In this document: positions 50,652 through 58,601 of the stretch, piece after piece
Position numbering within the stretch: position 1 is the stretch's first letter
How the letters are laid out: each line of letters begins with the position of its first letter
Assembly (NCBI RefSeq): GCF_001423265.1
Contig: NZ_LMND01000002.1
Coordinates: forward strand, 62,899 to 126,898
Reading direction: 5' to 3'
Length of the DNA stretch: 64,000 nt
Origin: Methylobacterium sp. Leaf108
GTDB taxonomy: Bacteria; Pseudomonadota; Alphaproteobacteria; Rhizobiales; Beijerinckiaceae
Translations under genes and position numbers: made by a program
The notes under the pieces: model-generated
What the model was told of the DNA's origin: nothing
Seen by the model: only the letters and a program-made list of their open reading frames with translations
Databases searched by the model: none

Positions 50652-52388
50652 TCAGGCGAAGATCGGCTCCGAGAGGAAGCCGCCGAGGTTGGCGTTGGCG
50701 GGCACGGCCGGGTTCAGCGACATCGGAACGACGGCATCGAACAGCGACATCACCGGGTCGATCTTCGCGTCGCCGGCATTCTGCTTCGTCGCCCGGATCG
50801 CGGTCGCGGTGGGCTCGATCTTCAGGTTGCCCACGGCCCAGGCCATCAGGCTCGATCCCGAGTGCCGGAGTGTCCCGTTCGCCAGCTTCCGCTCCGCGGT
50901 CTTGATGGCGTTCATCATGCCGTAGCCCTGGGGCACGCCGACGAGGAGCTTGGCCTCCTGGGTCACCCCGATTTCGGCCATCGCCTCGATGAACTCGCCG
51001 AGCCCGGCCGGGTCGACGCCGACACAGGCAAGCAGGCCTGCGTCTTTGATGCTGGCGACGATCTCCACGATCTCCGCGATGTCGCCGAGTTCGTCGTTGA
51101 CGATGGTGAGCTCGCCGGCCCGCTCGAAATCCCGCAGGCGGGCCGCGATCGACTTACGCCGCGTCAGCACGCCCTCATGGCACCAGGCGTGGGTCCAGGC
51201 GAGCCAGTCCCGCGTCACCTTCTCTCGGCCGAGCACTGTGAGCCCGAACAGATCGTCGAGGCCGCCCCCGTCGATACCGACGCAGACCACCTCACACCGG
51301 TCTAGGATCTCCCGCAGCCCGGCCCGGTCGTCCTCTGGGGGGCAGGCGAGGCCGGCATCCGCTCGGGCGGTCCAGTATTCCGATCCGGACCAGCGATTGG
51401 CCCGGAGGTTCATTCCGATCTCGACGTTCAGGTGCTTCGCCAGGAAGGTCCGGCGGGTGTCCTCACCCTTGGCCTCTTCCTTACGAAGCTCGTCCTGCAG
51501 CCACTCCCGGCTGACGGAGCGGTCGATGTTCGGGTTGGTGATGTAGAAATTCTCGGGGTCGAGGTAGGCCTTCGCCTCCACCATCGCCTTCGGGAACTCG
51601 TAGAGCAGGCCGAAGCTCTTGGGGTCGGTGATCTTGCCGTCCCGCACGTCGCGGAAGTAGTCCAGCTTCGCCTTGAACACGCCGGCTGGCGGCTCGTCGC
51701 TCTGCGTCGAAAGCGAGATGACGAAGCCTTCCGGCCGGGAGACCAGACCGCCCGTCGCCTCGCGCAGCATCGCGTCTGCCTTCGGGCGCTTCCCGAAGAT
51801 CCAAAGCTCGTCGATCAGGATGCGACCAGCCTTCTTGCCGGACACTGTGTCCGTGTCCGCCGCGACCACCTTCAGCGCTGCCCGATTGCTCAGGTGGGTG
51901 ATCGTCTTGAGGTGGTCCTGCACATGCAGGAAGCCGCCCTCCCCCTGCGAGGCGTCGAGCTCGGGATCGGCGCGCACCATCGCGGCTGCGGGCTTGTAGG
52001 CGTTCTGCGCGACCTCAATCGTCGGCGCGAGGATCAGCACCTCTTCCTCGTGGCGCCAGTTGATGATGAGCGCTGTGAGCATGATGCCGGCGCCGAGCGT
52101 GGACTTCGTATTCTTCTTCGAGATGAGCAGGAAGAACTCTCGGACAAGCTGCTGCCCGGTCTCCTCGTCGTAGGCGCCGAAGATCGCAGCCACGAAGTCG
52201 AGCACCCAAGGCTCGCTCACCTCGCCGAAAGTCGGCTTGCCCGGCAGGTCCACGACCCGCAGCGACTTGAATACCGCGAGCGCGTCCTGTGCCGCCGCAG
52301 GGAACAGCGGCTTGAACGGAATCAGCGACCGCCCGGCGACGATACGCTTCTCCCAATCGGGGCACGCCGTCGTCCACTCGGGCTTCAC
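50652..52388 (-). CDS. Terminase large subunit
   Basis: A protein of 578 residues. The ATPase domain has the deviant Walker A LISKKNTKST, and Walker B RILIDELWIFG. The C-terminal nuclease domain has the RNase-H-like first acidic residue in CVGIDGGGLDD and a second in CVGVDPAGLGE. It matches HK97/phiC31-type TerL proteins that cut and pump DNA into the prohead. It overlaps the small-subunit gene by 4 bp (ATGA). Confidence 0.93.
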   Translation of the reverse strand: MKPEWTTACPDWEKRIVAGRSLIPFKPLFPAAAQDALAVFKSLRVVDLPGKPTFGEVSEPWVLDFVAAIFGAYDEETGQQLVREFFLLISKKNTKSTLGAGIMLTALIINWRHEEEVLILAPTIEVAQNAYKPAAAMVRADPELDASQGEGGFLHVQDHLKTITHLSNRAALKVVAADTDTVSGKKAGRILIDELWIFGKRPKADAMLREATGGLVSRPEGFVISLSTQSDEPPAGVFKAKLDYFRDVRDGKITDPKSFGLLYEFPKAMVEAKAYLDPENFYITNPNIDRSVSREWLQDELRKEEAKGEDTRRTFLAKHLNVEIGMNLRANRWSGSEYWTARADAGLACPPEDDRAGLREILDRCEVVCVGIDGGGLDDLFGLTVLGREKVTRDWLAWTHAWCHEGVLTRRKSIAARLRDFERAGELTIVNDELGDIAEIVEIVASIKDAGLLACVGVDPAGLGEFIEAMAEIGVTQEAKLLVGVPQGYGMMNAIKTAERKLANGTLRHSGSSLMAWAVGNLKIEPTATAIRATKQNAGDAKIDPVMSLFDAVVPMSLNPAVPANANLGGFLSEPIFA

Positions 52389-53005
52389 GTGTTGCTGGCC
52401 ACCAGCCGCGGGCCGCTACGCTGGGCGAACTTGCCGCCGCTCGACGTCGCCTCATCCGCGCCCGCCTGGCGCTGCTTCTTCTTGCCGTCCGGGACGGCCG
52501 CTTCCGACAGGGTCTTGGCCGCCAAGGCAAGGTTCTTCAGCGTACCGGCCCTGGTGGACAGGCTCACCGCCTTCATCATCGCCTCGCGACGCCCGCCGTC
52601 GTTCTTGCCCGGCGTCGAAGCGACAATCTCCTCCTCCATCTCGCCGAGGTAGGAGGTGGTGACCTCCAGTTCATCCATCATGCGGACGACGAGGTCGCGA
52701 CCGCGGTCAAGGATGGCCTCAGGCTTCACGGGCTCCGCGTCTGCCGGCTTGATGCGGGCAACGAGGGGCGCGACCACCTCGTCGAGGGTGGGGGGAAGCT
52801 GCGGAGCCGGGCGCGGAGTTTCGCCGCCAGGACGAGACCACCCCTTCTCCTTCGCCTTGAGGCGGATCGCCTTTTCAGAGCACCCGAACCACCGGGCTAT
52901 CTCTCTGATTGAGCTTGTGCTTTTGCTGAAATCGCGCTCGATCCCGGCCCAATCAATAGGTTTTTTTGCCTTGGCCATGGCTGCGATGTCCGCGCTACTC
53001 CGCAC
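52385..53005 (-). CDS. Terminase small subunit candidate
   Basis: A protein of 206 residues from GTG 53005, or 197 from ATG 52978 (MAKAKKPIDW). An N-terminal HTH (IREIARWFGCSEKAIRLKAK) should bind the packaging site. A Pro-rich linker is followed by helical oligomerisation segments (LVVRMMDELEVTTSYLGEME). Position immediately before TerL supports the call. Its leader shares a 19-bp sequence with the leader of the gene at 59343. Confidence 0.75.
   Translation of the reverse strand: MRSSADIAAMAKAKKPIDWAGIERDFSKSTSSIREIARWFGCSEKAIRLKAKEKGWSRPGGETPRPAPQLPPTLDEVVAPLVARIKPADAEPVKPEAILDRGRDLVVRMMDELEVTTSYLGEMEEEIVASTPGKNDGGRREAMMKAVSLSTRAGTLKNLALAAKTLSEAAVPDGKKKQRQAGADEATSSGGKFAQRSGPRLVASNT
52986..53004 (-). 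repeat. 19-bp leader repeat (copy 1; copy 2 at 59342-59360)
   Basis: ATGTCCGCGCTACTCCGCA occurs identically here and at 59342-59360. In both cases it sits just before the start of a phage gene, on the coding side containing GGAG. Confidence 0.7.
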
Positions 53006-53159
53006 TACCTAAAACGACCCACCAGGATAAAATCTGCGAATGCGATCCCATGCGGTAGCGACCCCTTGGCATCCCAGACTTTAGACCGCCCCCCCACCCC
53101 TCGCTGGTGGCCGCACGCGGTTCCTTGGATGGCCCAGGACGCCCGCAGGCCCCGTTCGG

Positions 53160-53495
53160 CTAGGCCGGCATCAACCCCATGCGCCGCGCCCGCTCAGCGG
53201 CGGTCTTGATGCCATGGTGCGGCGGGCACAGCGCCTGCCCGTTCCTTGGGTCCAGCGGGTCACCGCCATCTCGGCGCTCGACGATGTGATCGGCGTAGAG
53301 CCGGACCCCGCCGCGCCTGCCGTGGGCCGTGCATCCGGGCCATTGGCACTTCCACCCGGCTCGCTTCAGCACCTCTTGGCGCCAAGCAGCGTGCTCGGGC
53401 GTCAATAGCTCGGCGTCGGCTACTTTGGGGGCTGGCCTCGCCGTCCGCGTATCCAGCGTCCCGAGGCGTAGCTTGAGGGTGGTGAGGCGGGGCAT
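53160..53495 (-). CDS. HNH endonuclease
   Basis: A protein of 111 residues from ATG 53495 (MPRLTTLKLRLG); the frame is open further upstream. CQWPGCTAHG, RLYADHIVERRDGG, then DPRNGQALCPPHHGIKT give the zinc-binding cysteines and the HNH residues. HNH proteins beside terminase genes assist packaging cleavage in HK97-like cos phages. It is the first gene after the putative late promoter. Confidence 0.85.
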   Translation of the reverse strand: MPRLTTLKLRLGTLDTRTARPAPKVADAELLTPEHAAWRQEVLKRAGWKCQWPGCTAHGRRGGVRLYADHIVERRDGGDPLDPRNGQALCPPHHGIKTAAERARRMGLMPA

Positions 53496-53843
53496 TGATA
53501 TGGACCCCACGTGAGAGGGCTCGGCAATGCGCGGTTGCAGCGGGGTCTCGACACAAGGCGAAGGTTCGGCCAGGATTGGACCCGGATCGGCAGCAGGATC
53601 CCGGGAGGCATCCTGGGGCACCCTTGTTCCCTATCCGTAACGCCGTGCCCGAGGCTCGTAAGGCGCACTTTCGGTTTCGCCACCCGATAGCGGGCTAGGG
53701 GATGCACACGACGCCGTCAGCGATGTTTCTAGGGCATTGATGACGGGCCGATGCTGCCATGAACGGCGGTCGTACCGTTCGATGGTGCGCTCAGATCGCA
53801 ACCCCAAAGGGTCTGCGGCCGGCTGCGACCCGAGGGTCTTCTG
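53496..53843. other. Leader between late promoter and HNH gene
   Basis: About 350 bases with only unsupported overlapping frames. It may be the untranslated leader of the late transcript, and in cos phages the cos site often lies near the small terminase gene. I could not identify cos by eye. Confidence 0.4.
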
Positions 53844-53936
53844 ATGAAGTCCAATCTCGGTGTCACCATCACGATCAAGATTGATTTGGCTCTTTGCCTT
53901 ACGGCGATTGCTGCGATCCTCAAGATCCTGATGTAA
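53844..53936 (+). CDS. 30-residue hydrophobic peptide
   Basis: MKSNLGVTITIKIDLALCLT followed by AIAAILKILM and a stop. GAGGG precedes the ATG, and a long hairpin with a TTCG loop begins right after the stop. It lies antisense to the late leader. The layout (small hydrophobic peptide plus hairpin, opposite to another transcript) recalls type I toxins, but short membrane peptides are also common in phages. Confidence 0.45.
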   Translation: MKSNLGVTITIKIDLALCLTAIAAILKILM

Positions 53937-53973
53937 GAGGGGCGGGCCGCTACTTCGGTGGCGGCCTGCTCTC
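53937..53973 (+). terminator. TTCG-loop hairpin after the small peptide
   Basis: GGGCGGGCCGCTAC and GTGGCGGCCTGCTC fold around a TTCG loop, immediately downstream of the stop codon at 53936, followed by TCTTCGTCC. Confidence 0.6.
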
Positions 53974-54113
53974 TTCGTCCACTGCGTGTTTTGAGAAAGC
54001 GCACCCCTAAGGGCACATTGACCCCAATCGCCTCGTCTCTCGGACGTGGGCCGGGTCACCGAAGAGGCAAGACTGCGCGACGCGCTATCGCCGTAGACGG
54101 GATATCCTACCCG

Positions 54114-54143
54114 ACATAATGTCGCGCGCGCGCGCGATGTCAA
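54114..54143 (-). promoter_or_regulatory. Candidate late promoter with CG tract and palindrome
   Basis: On the minus strand TTGACA (54143-54138) is followed by a spacer made of an alternating CG tract and then CATTAT/TTATGT. Spacing is 16 bp to CATTAT. GACATTATGTC, an inverted repeat with a one-base centre, covers the -10 region and could be an operator. It points toward HNH and terminase. The IS1-like element is inserted 9 bp upstream of TTGACA. Confidence 0.5.
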
Positions 54144-54175
54144 GCCGCCTCGGGTAGTGGGTCAGTTTGAAATTT

Positions 54176-54814
54176 TTAGAGCCAAGGCCAAATGAGGCTC
54201 TTTGCGTTTCGCTTTAGGTGCACGGGTAATGACGCTGTAGGGTTTCTTAAATTATGAGTTTGAACAAAAGTTATGTTATCATAAAAATCGTCCAAATAGA
54301 CTTTTCTTAAACGCCCAGGATACGCGTCCATGAGGTGCTTGTATGCGCTCGTCATTCCGTCGCTAAACGCCCAAACTTCAACTGACCAACCTCGCTTTAA
54401 TGCCCGTTCTGCTTGCTGTGGGAAGCTAGTTCCGAAGTCGGAAATCTTTCCGTCGCCGCTTACTATGACAAGCGTCTGCTCGCCATCATAATCTAGGACC
54501 GCATTTGCTATTTTTAAATGTGCAATTTCATCAACGGCTTGTTCAGATGTCGTGTCGTCGCTATCAATGATTCTTTTCAGTATATATGTTTCATACCCTC
54601 TATCTTTCGCTTTCTGCCAGATTGAGGCTGCGGCACTCTTTTCTGACCCGACAAAGACCCGCGTCGGAGTTTCACTCCTATTTTCAAGAGCGTCAAAGAA
54701 ATTATCTAGGTGCATTCTGATGCCAACCCATGGGACTTGTGGCTCTATGCGAGCTGCTGCCCCGGTCATAGTGCTATAAATATTGGAGTTATCTATAATA
54801 ATATGCCGACTCAT
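54176..54814 (-). CDS. NYN-domain (PIN-like) putative RNase
   Basis: A protein of 212 residues. IIIDNSNIY near the N-terminus gives the D-N-x-N motif. TRVFVGSEKS follows, then DDTTSEQAVDEIAHLKIANA with acidic residues, and VIVSGDGKISDFG, the S-G-D-G-x-(D) motif of NYN/LabA-type metal-dependent nucleases. The C-terminus ends KSLIWPWL. It starts 2 bp after the end of the transposase remnant, and its stop codon lies inside the left terminal repeat, so it is integral cargo of the element. AT-rich. Such domains cut RNA; a defence or toxin role is possible. Confidence 0.8.
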   Translation of the reverse strand: MSRHIIIDNSNIYSTMTGAAARIEPQVPWVGIRMHLDNFFDALENRSETPTRVFVGSEKSAAASIWQKAKDRGYETYILKRIIDSDDTTSEQAVDEIAHLKIANAVLDYDGEQTLVIVSGDGKISDFGTSFPQQAERALKRGWSVEVWAFSDGMTSAYKHLMDAYPGRLRKVYLDDFYDNITFVQTHNLRNPTASLPVHLKRNAKSLIWPWL

Positions 54815-54816
54815 AT

Positions 54817-55592
54817 CTATTTGTTTTCCTTATATTTGTTATACGGACCGCGCTTGCTCGGCTTTTCATCTGCGGCCTCGACCAGCGCAACGATATCGCC
54901 AATTTCTCAAAGCCGGTCAGTGACGCCCGCCGCCATCGCCGGGCTCACCCGCAGTTTCGCATGCAGCCGCACAAAGTTGTAATACATGAAGTGTGGCGCC
55001 ACGGCGTAGGCGTGGTTCTCGACCTTTTTTTGAGAACGCGTTCGTGAGTCGGGTGAACCGACGCATGTGCATCCGCATCGTGAGGTTCTGACGCTCGACG
55101 TAGGACGTGGAGACGTGCGCCTCGTCGGGTGAGCCCTCGACGGTGGTCTTCTTGATCCCGGTGCATTCGGCAGGGCTGTAGCGGCCCGTGGCACCGCCGG
55201 GAGCGTTCCCGTAGATCTTCACGAGCTGGGCGTAATCCACATCGGCACCGAAGGCGTCTTCGACGGCCTGCAGGTACGCCTTTTGGCCGTCTGACGTGAG
55301 CTGAACGCGGTTGGCGAGGCGGGTCTTTAGATCGTCAATGAACCAAGCGGCGCACTCACCGTCACGACCCCCGATGAAGTAGGACAGGACAAGCTTGCTG
55401 TCGGCGTCGATGGCGGTCCACGTCCATGTGTCGCCAGCGCCGTCCGGTGCCGCCACAGCGCCCGCTACATTCCTCTGCTTGGCGTAGGTGAAGCTCCAAA
55501 TTTCATCGACCTGAACTCGCTTCGCTTGGACATTGCGGACGTGCTAATCGTGATAGGCGGCGCAGGCCCTGCCCGCATCAACCAACAGCGAG
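54817..55592 (-). pseudogene. Degenerate IS1-family transposase
   Basis: Read leftwards: LLVDAGRACAAYHD, stop, [20 protein letters not shown], then [47 protein letters not shown], a +1 frameshift in a run of A's, [25 protein letters not shown], stop, EIGDIVALVEAAD to a TAG at 54817. So there are two nonsense changes (GAG to TAG, TGG to TGA), one frameshift, and the N-terminal ~70 residues are missing. The DDE enzyme cannot be made. The order of motifs is that of the alphaproteobacterial IS1-type family. Confidence 0.9.
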
Positions 55593-55715
55593 CCCGGCCT
55601 TGCGAGCGCGCTTCTCGAGCGTCGTCGGCTGTCCAACCTCAGCCTCTCCGGTCACCATATCCACGATGAACTTGGCGAGCTGGTTGGGGTCGCGGGGGCG
55701 CTTCGGGGTGGTCAT
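55578..55715 (-). CDS. Small protein truncated by fusion to transposase
   Basis: A protein of 45 residues beginning MTTPKRPRDPNQLAKFIVDM, a start I know from a common family of short Hyphomicrobiales proteins. The usual Ala/Arg-rich C-terminal part is absent because the sequence runs into the transposase remnant after KRARKAG. It overlaps the preceding gene by TGATG. Probably non-functional. Confidence 0.55.
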   Translation of the reverse strand: MTTPKRPRDPNQLAKFIVDMVTGEAEVGQPTTLEKRARKAGLAVG

Positions 55716-55936
55716 CAGGTCCAACCCTTTGAACTTGGCTTTTTCGTCCCATGCGCCCATCGCGCTAAAGCTTCATGTCCCGCCGCCAGCGCTTCGGATT
55801 GCGAAGCATAGCTTATGGTGGATTGTTCAACGCATAGCGGTTCCGCCCCACGATAAATTTCCCACTTCCATGGGTTTGGCGGAATTGAGCGGTGCTTGAT
55901 TTCTACTCGGAAGGCGTCAGGCGGCTTATCCATCAT
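55715..55936 (-). CDS. Conserved small hypothetical protein
   Basis: A protein of 73 residues (72 from the second Met): PPDAFRVEIKHRSIPPNPWK, WEIYRGAEPL and QSEALAAGHEALARW. A frequent short family in rhizobia and methylobacteria, often adjacent to the MTTPKRPRDP-type gene, as here. Function unknown. It lies just inside the right terminal repeat of the IS1-like element. Confidence 0.65.
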   Translation of the reverse strand: MMDKPPDAFRVEIKHRSIPPNPWKWEIYRGAEPLCVEQSTISYASQSEALAAGHEALARWAHGTKKPSSKGWT

Positions 55937-56006
55937 GCGCTAGCATGGCACGGGTCGATGACCGCTCCAAGGCCGGGTCAACCCAATCAGATTTCAAACT
56001 GAGCCA

Positions 56007-56699
56007 CTACCCCGCCTCGACCTGATTGATGTCCAATTCCAGCGGCGTTTCCCGTCCGAAGATGCTGACGGATACCTTCACACGCCTGCGATCCATGTCG
56101 ATTTCCTCGACCATGGCATGGAAGCTGGCGAATGCGCCGTCCTTGACGCGCACTGCCTGGCCGATCTCGTAGAGCAGCACCCGCGCCGCCTCGACGTCGC
56201 CCCCATGGCCCGTGATGCAGTCGGCGAACGCCTGGAGGTCGGCAGGCGCGATGACCATGGCCCCACCGTCGGGCCGCTCCACCACGCCGCCACGGCGGTA
56301 TCCGGTCAGGTCATCGTAGACGCCCGGGTGGCTCTCGACGTGCTTGATCTCCTGCCAGTCCTTGACGCCGACGAACAGCAGCCGGCGCAGCACGGGGATG
56401 AGCGCTACCCTGACCTTGCCGATGTCCGAGACGAGCCGCACGGCCTCTCGAGCTTCGAACACCGGCGTACCTGACGCCCGTATCTGTTCAGCCGCCCGAG
56501 CGGCCCACCGCGGCAGCGAGCGCACCACGTACCAGGTCCGACCCTCGTCGACCTCGAACCGCTCCATGGGCTCGCGGGCCGCCGTATGGGCGCCAGCACG
56601 GACCGTCTGCATGTTCACGGCCGTAGACCGCTTGACCGCCTGCATGGTCTTGAGGCGGGCCTTCTCGCGGCGTTGGGCGCGGCGCTGCTTCTTGGTCAT
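56007..56699 (-). CDS. NusG-like transcription factor
   Basis: A protein of 230 residues from ATG 56699 ([13 protein letters not shown]) with GAGG upstream. [20 protein letters not shown] and [20 protein letters not shown] form the NGN domain. [20 protein letters not shown] and then [20 protein letters not shown] form the KOW domain. NusG paralogues on phages act as antiterminators or elongation regulators. Its last codons were changed by the IS1-like insertion: the empty site would read VEAA and stop, the present gene reads VEAG and stop, with GGTAG from the element. Confidence 0.85.
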   Translation of the reverse strand: MTKKQRRAQRREKARLKTMQAVKRSTAVNMQTVRAGAHTAAREPMERFEVDEGRTWYVVRSLPRWAARAAEQIRASGTPVFEAREAVRLVSDIGKVRVALIPVLRRLLFVGVKDWQEIKHVESHPGVYDDLTGYRRGGVVERPDGGAMVIAPADLQAFADCITGHGGDVEAARVLLYEIGQAVRVKDGAFASFHAMVEEIDMDRRRVKVSVSIFGRETPLELDINQVEAG

Positions 56700-56770
56700 G
56701 GATTCGATCCTCGATACGCTACGAGAGGATGGGTGTGTGGGCCGGCGGCAACCAGCTTTGGTGTGGTCCG

Positions 56771-57469
56771 CTACCGGATGGCCGTCTCGATCCGCTTCAC
56801 CGTGCGATCGACCGCATCGGCTCGCTTCAGGATCTCCGCTCCTCGAGCGGTCAGGGCCTCCATGGCCTTGCGGAACTCGGCCGCCTCGGCGGTCAGCACC
56901 TTCGCCTCGGCCATGGCCTTCTCGACGTCCTCGCTGACGCCCGGCCCGAAGTTCTCGTCGCGGATCGTTGAGACCCAGGCGCGCGGGATACCAAGGTCCT
57001 CGGAGACGCGGGCATCGGACCATCCGGCCGAGTAGCCGGCCCGCTCGTCGATGTAGACCTCCTCCAGCTTCGCCCAGATCAGACGGCGCTCGTCACGGGT
57101 CATCTCGCGGGGCTTTTCGGCGGCGGGTGCGGCGGGCCGCGCCGGGGCAGAACCTGCGGAACTGATGGGGGTGGGCTGAGCCACTGGTACGCACTCCTCT
57201 GACTGAACGACGTGGAGGCGCCGGCGGCGGGCCTCCTGCTCTCGGTTGACGCAGGCAGGACAGAGGTCGTCGCGACCGTCGTGGCGCTTGCCGACGCGCC
57301 AGCCCTTGTCCTCGAACTTCTTCGGCACCTGGGTGTCGGCGACGGCCTGGCCGAAGTTCATCCGGCCCAAGGTCTCGCCGCAGCCGCAGGTGCCGCAGAC
57401 GAGCCGGTAGCGCGGGACGGGCTGGCCCTCCTCGCGCACCGACGTCTCGGCGAAATGGCGGCGGCTCAT
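56771..57469 (-). CDS. Zinc-finger and HTH phage early protein
   Basis: A protein of 232 residues. [11 protein letters not shown] and [16 protein letters not shown] supply four cysteines of a zinc ribbon (residues ~27-75). After a Pro/Ala linker, [14 protein letters not shown] to [20 protein letters not shown] forms an HTH, and the C-terminal ~50 residues are a coiled coil ([20 protein letters not shown]). Probably a DNA-binding regulator. Coupled by ATGA with the upstream gene. Confidence 0.65.
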   Translation of the reverse strand: MSRRHFAETSVREEGQPVPRYRLVCGTCGCGETLGRMNFGQAVADTQVPKKFEDKGWRVGKRHDGRDDLCPACVNREQEARRRRLHVVQSEECVPVAQPTPISSAGSAPARPAAPAAEKPREMTRDERRLIWAKLEEVYIDERAGYSAGWSDARVSEDLGIPRAWVSTIRDENFGPGVSEDVEKAMAEAKVLTAEAAEFRKAMEALTARGAEILKRADAVDRTVKRIETAIR

Positions 57470-57804
57470 GGCGTCGCCTCGCCGTAGAGGTACGCCGTCA
57501 TCAGCGGTGAGACGGTGAGCCTGGATTCGTCGGTGAAGGCGATGACGCCGGTGTCGGCCCTCATGGTGTTAAGGGTGAAGAGGCCGGTCTGGATGAGCAT
57601 CAGGACCGCATCCAGAACCTCGCCTTCGCAGCCGTCCTCGGACCTGCCGAGGAAGGTTCGAAGGTGGGCGCCGAGAGCGTAAGGGCAGATCGGCCCCGTC
57701 AGGTGGACCGCATACGCCACGGCTTGACCAAAGAGGGCGGCCCGCCACTCGGGCGAGCCTTCCTGAATGCGTGGGGGCTTGAGAGCCGAGAAGGCGGTGC
57801 TCAT
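57466..57804 (-). CDS. Phage early hypothetical protein
   Basis: A protein of 112 residues, MSTAFSALKPPRIQEGSPEW and onwards with LGAHLRTFLGRSEDGCEGEV. No recognised domain. Coupled by ATGA on both sides, so it is translated with its neighbours. Confidence 0.6.
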   Translation of the reverse strand: MSTAFSALKPPRIQEGSPEWRAALFGQAVAYAVHLTGPICPYALGAHLRTFLGRSEDGCEGEVLDAVLMLIQTGLFTLNTMRADTGVIAFTDESRLTVSPLMTAYLYGEATP

Positions 57805-58601
57805 GCTGCGCTCGCCTCGTCTTCAGCGACCTGCTGCTCTGCCTCGGCCGCCACGGCTGCCTTCCGCTCGGCGAGGTCGCGCTCGGCCGCGATGCGCTCG
57901 GCCTCGGAATGGCCGGGCCTCAGCGTCACCGGCCGGGCGTCCGCGCCATCACCTACGGCCTTCATTCGAGCCTGGACCTCCTTCAGCGTCGCCTCACGCT
58001 CCGCCTCTGTCGGGCGCTCGGGCTCCTCCTCAGCCTCGAGCAGGCGCTGAAGCCGGACAATCTGCCCGCGCACCACGGCTTCGATGCTGAGCGCGATGGA
58101 CCGGAGGCGGTGCTCCTTCGGTGCGAAGTCGAGATTGCGGCGGTCGCCTCCCACTTCGCCACGCCGCCACCGACGAAGGGCTTCCCGCACCGCCCAGGCC
58201 GGCAGGTCGTCGAGGGCATCGCGGTAGGCCTCGATCTCGATGTCGGCGAGATCGGCGTCCTGCCGTGCCGCGGCGTTGCGGTTCACGATCGCGCCGATGA
58301 CAGCCAGGGTCGAAGCGATCGGCCCCGGCATCGAGGCCGCGTGCAAATCCTCAATGCGCCGCGCGATAGCCGCCCGCTGGGGACCAGTCGGCATCTTCGA
58401 CCTCGGGATCGTCGCGACCTGGCCGGTGACGGCCTTGGTCGTCGGATCGAGGACCGTCCGCCCGTATCCCAGGTCCGATACCGCTGCGATTTGCGTGGCG
58501 AGCCAGGGCGGTAGCGACAGCAGAGTTTCCGGCTGGCTGACGTCCACGGCCGGGAGCAAATCCCGCGACGAGGCTGCCTGAATTTCCAACGCTCGGTTCA
58601 T
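57801..58601 (-). CDS. Helical phage early protein
   Basis: A protein of 266 residues. SLPPWLATQIAAVSDLGYGR, LPAWAVREALRRWRRGEVGG and then Glu/Arg-rich helices (LQRLLEAEEEPERPTEAERE). The WAVREALRRWRRGEVG element is frequent in alphaproteobacterial phage proteins next to replication initiators. Its first 251 bp overlap the 3' end of the DUF1376-type gene in a different frame, which is unusually long. A later start, such as MPTGPQRAAIARRIE, would shorten the overlap. Confidence 0.6.
   Translation of the reverse strand: MNRALEIQAASSRDLLPAVDVSQPETLLSLPPWLATQIAAVSDLGYGRTVLDPTTKAVTGQVATIPRSKMPTGPQRAAIARRIEDLHAASMPGPIASTLAVIGAIVNRNAAARQDADLADIEIEAYRDALDDLPAWAVREALRRWRRGEVGGDRRNLDFAPKEHRLRSIALSIEAVVRGQIVRLQRLLEAEEEPERPTEAEREATLKEVQARMKAVGDGADARPVTLRPGHSEAERIAAERDLAERKAAVAAEAEQQVAEDEASAA

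Larger units (their letters stand above)
54153..56011. mobile_element. IS1-like 1,859-bp element with NYN cargo
   Basis: Terminal inverted repeats GGTAGTGGGTCAGTTTGAAA (left, from 54153) and GGTAGTGGCTCAGTTTGAAA (right, inverted from 56011) differ at one base and continue one base further. Both are bordered by the 8-bp direct repeat CCGCCTCG (54145-54152 and 56012-56019), a target duplication. Inside, all leftward, are two small genes, a dead transposase and an NYN-domain gene. Removing the element and one duplication restores an uninterrupted end of the nusG-like gene. Confidence 0.88.

Noticed and set aside
53631..54143. A 170-codon minus-strand frame between the insertion and the HNH gene
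   Set aside because: It crosses the candidate promoter and the CG tract, has no domain and no ribosome site, and is better explained as untranslated leader.
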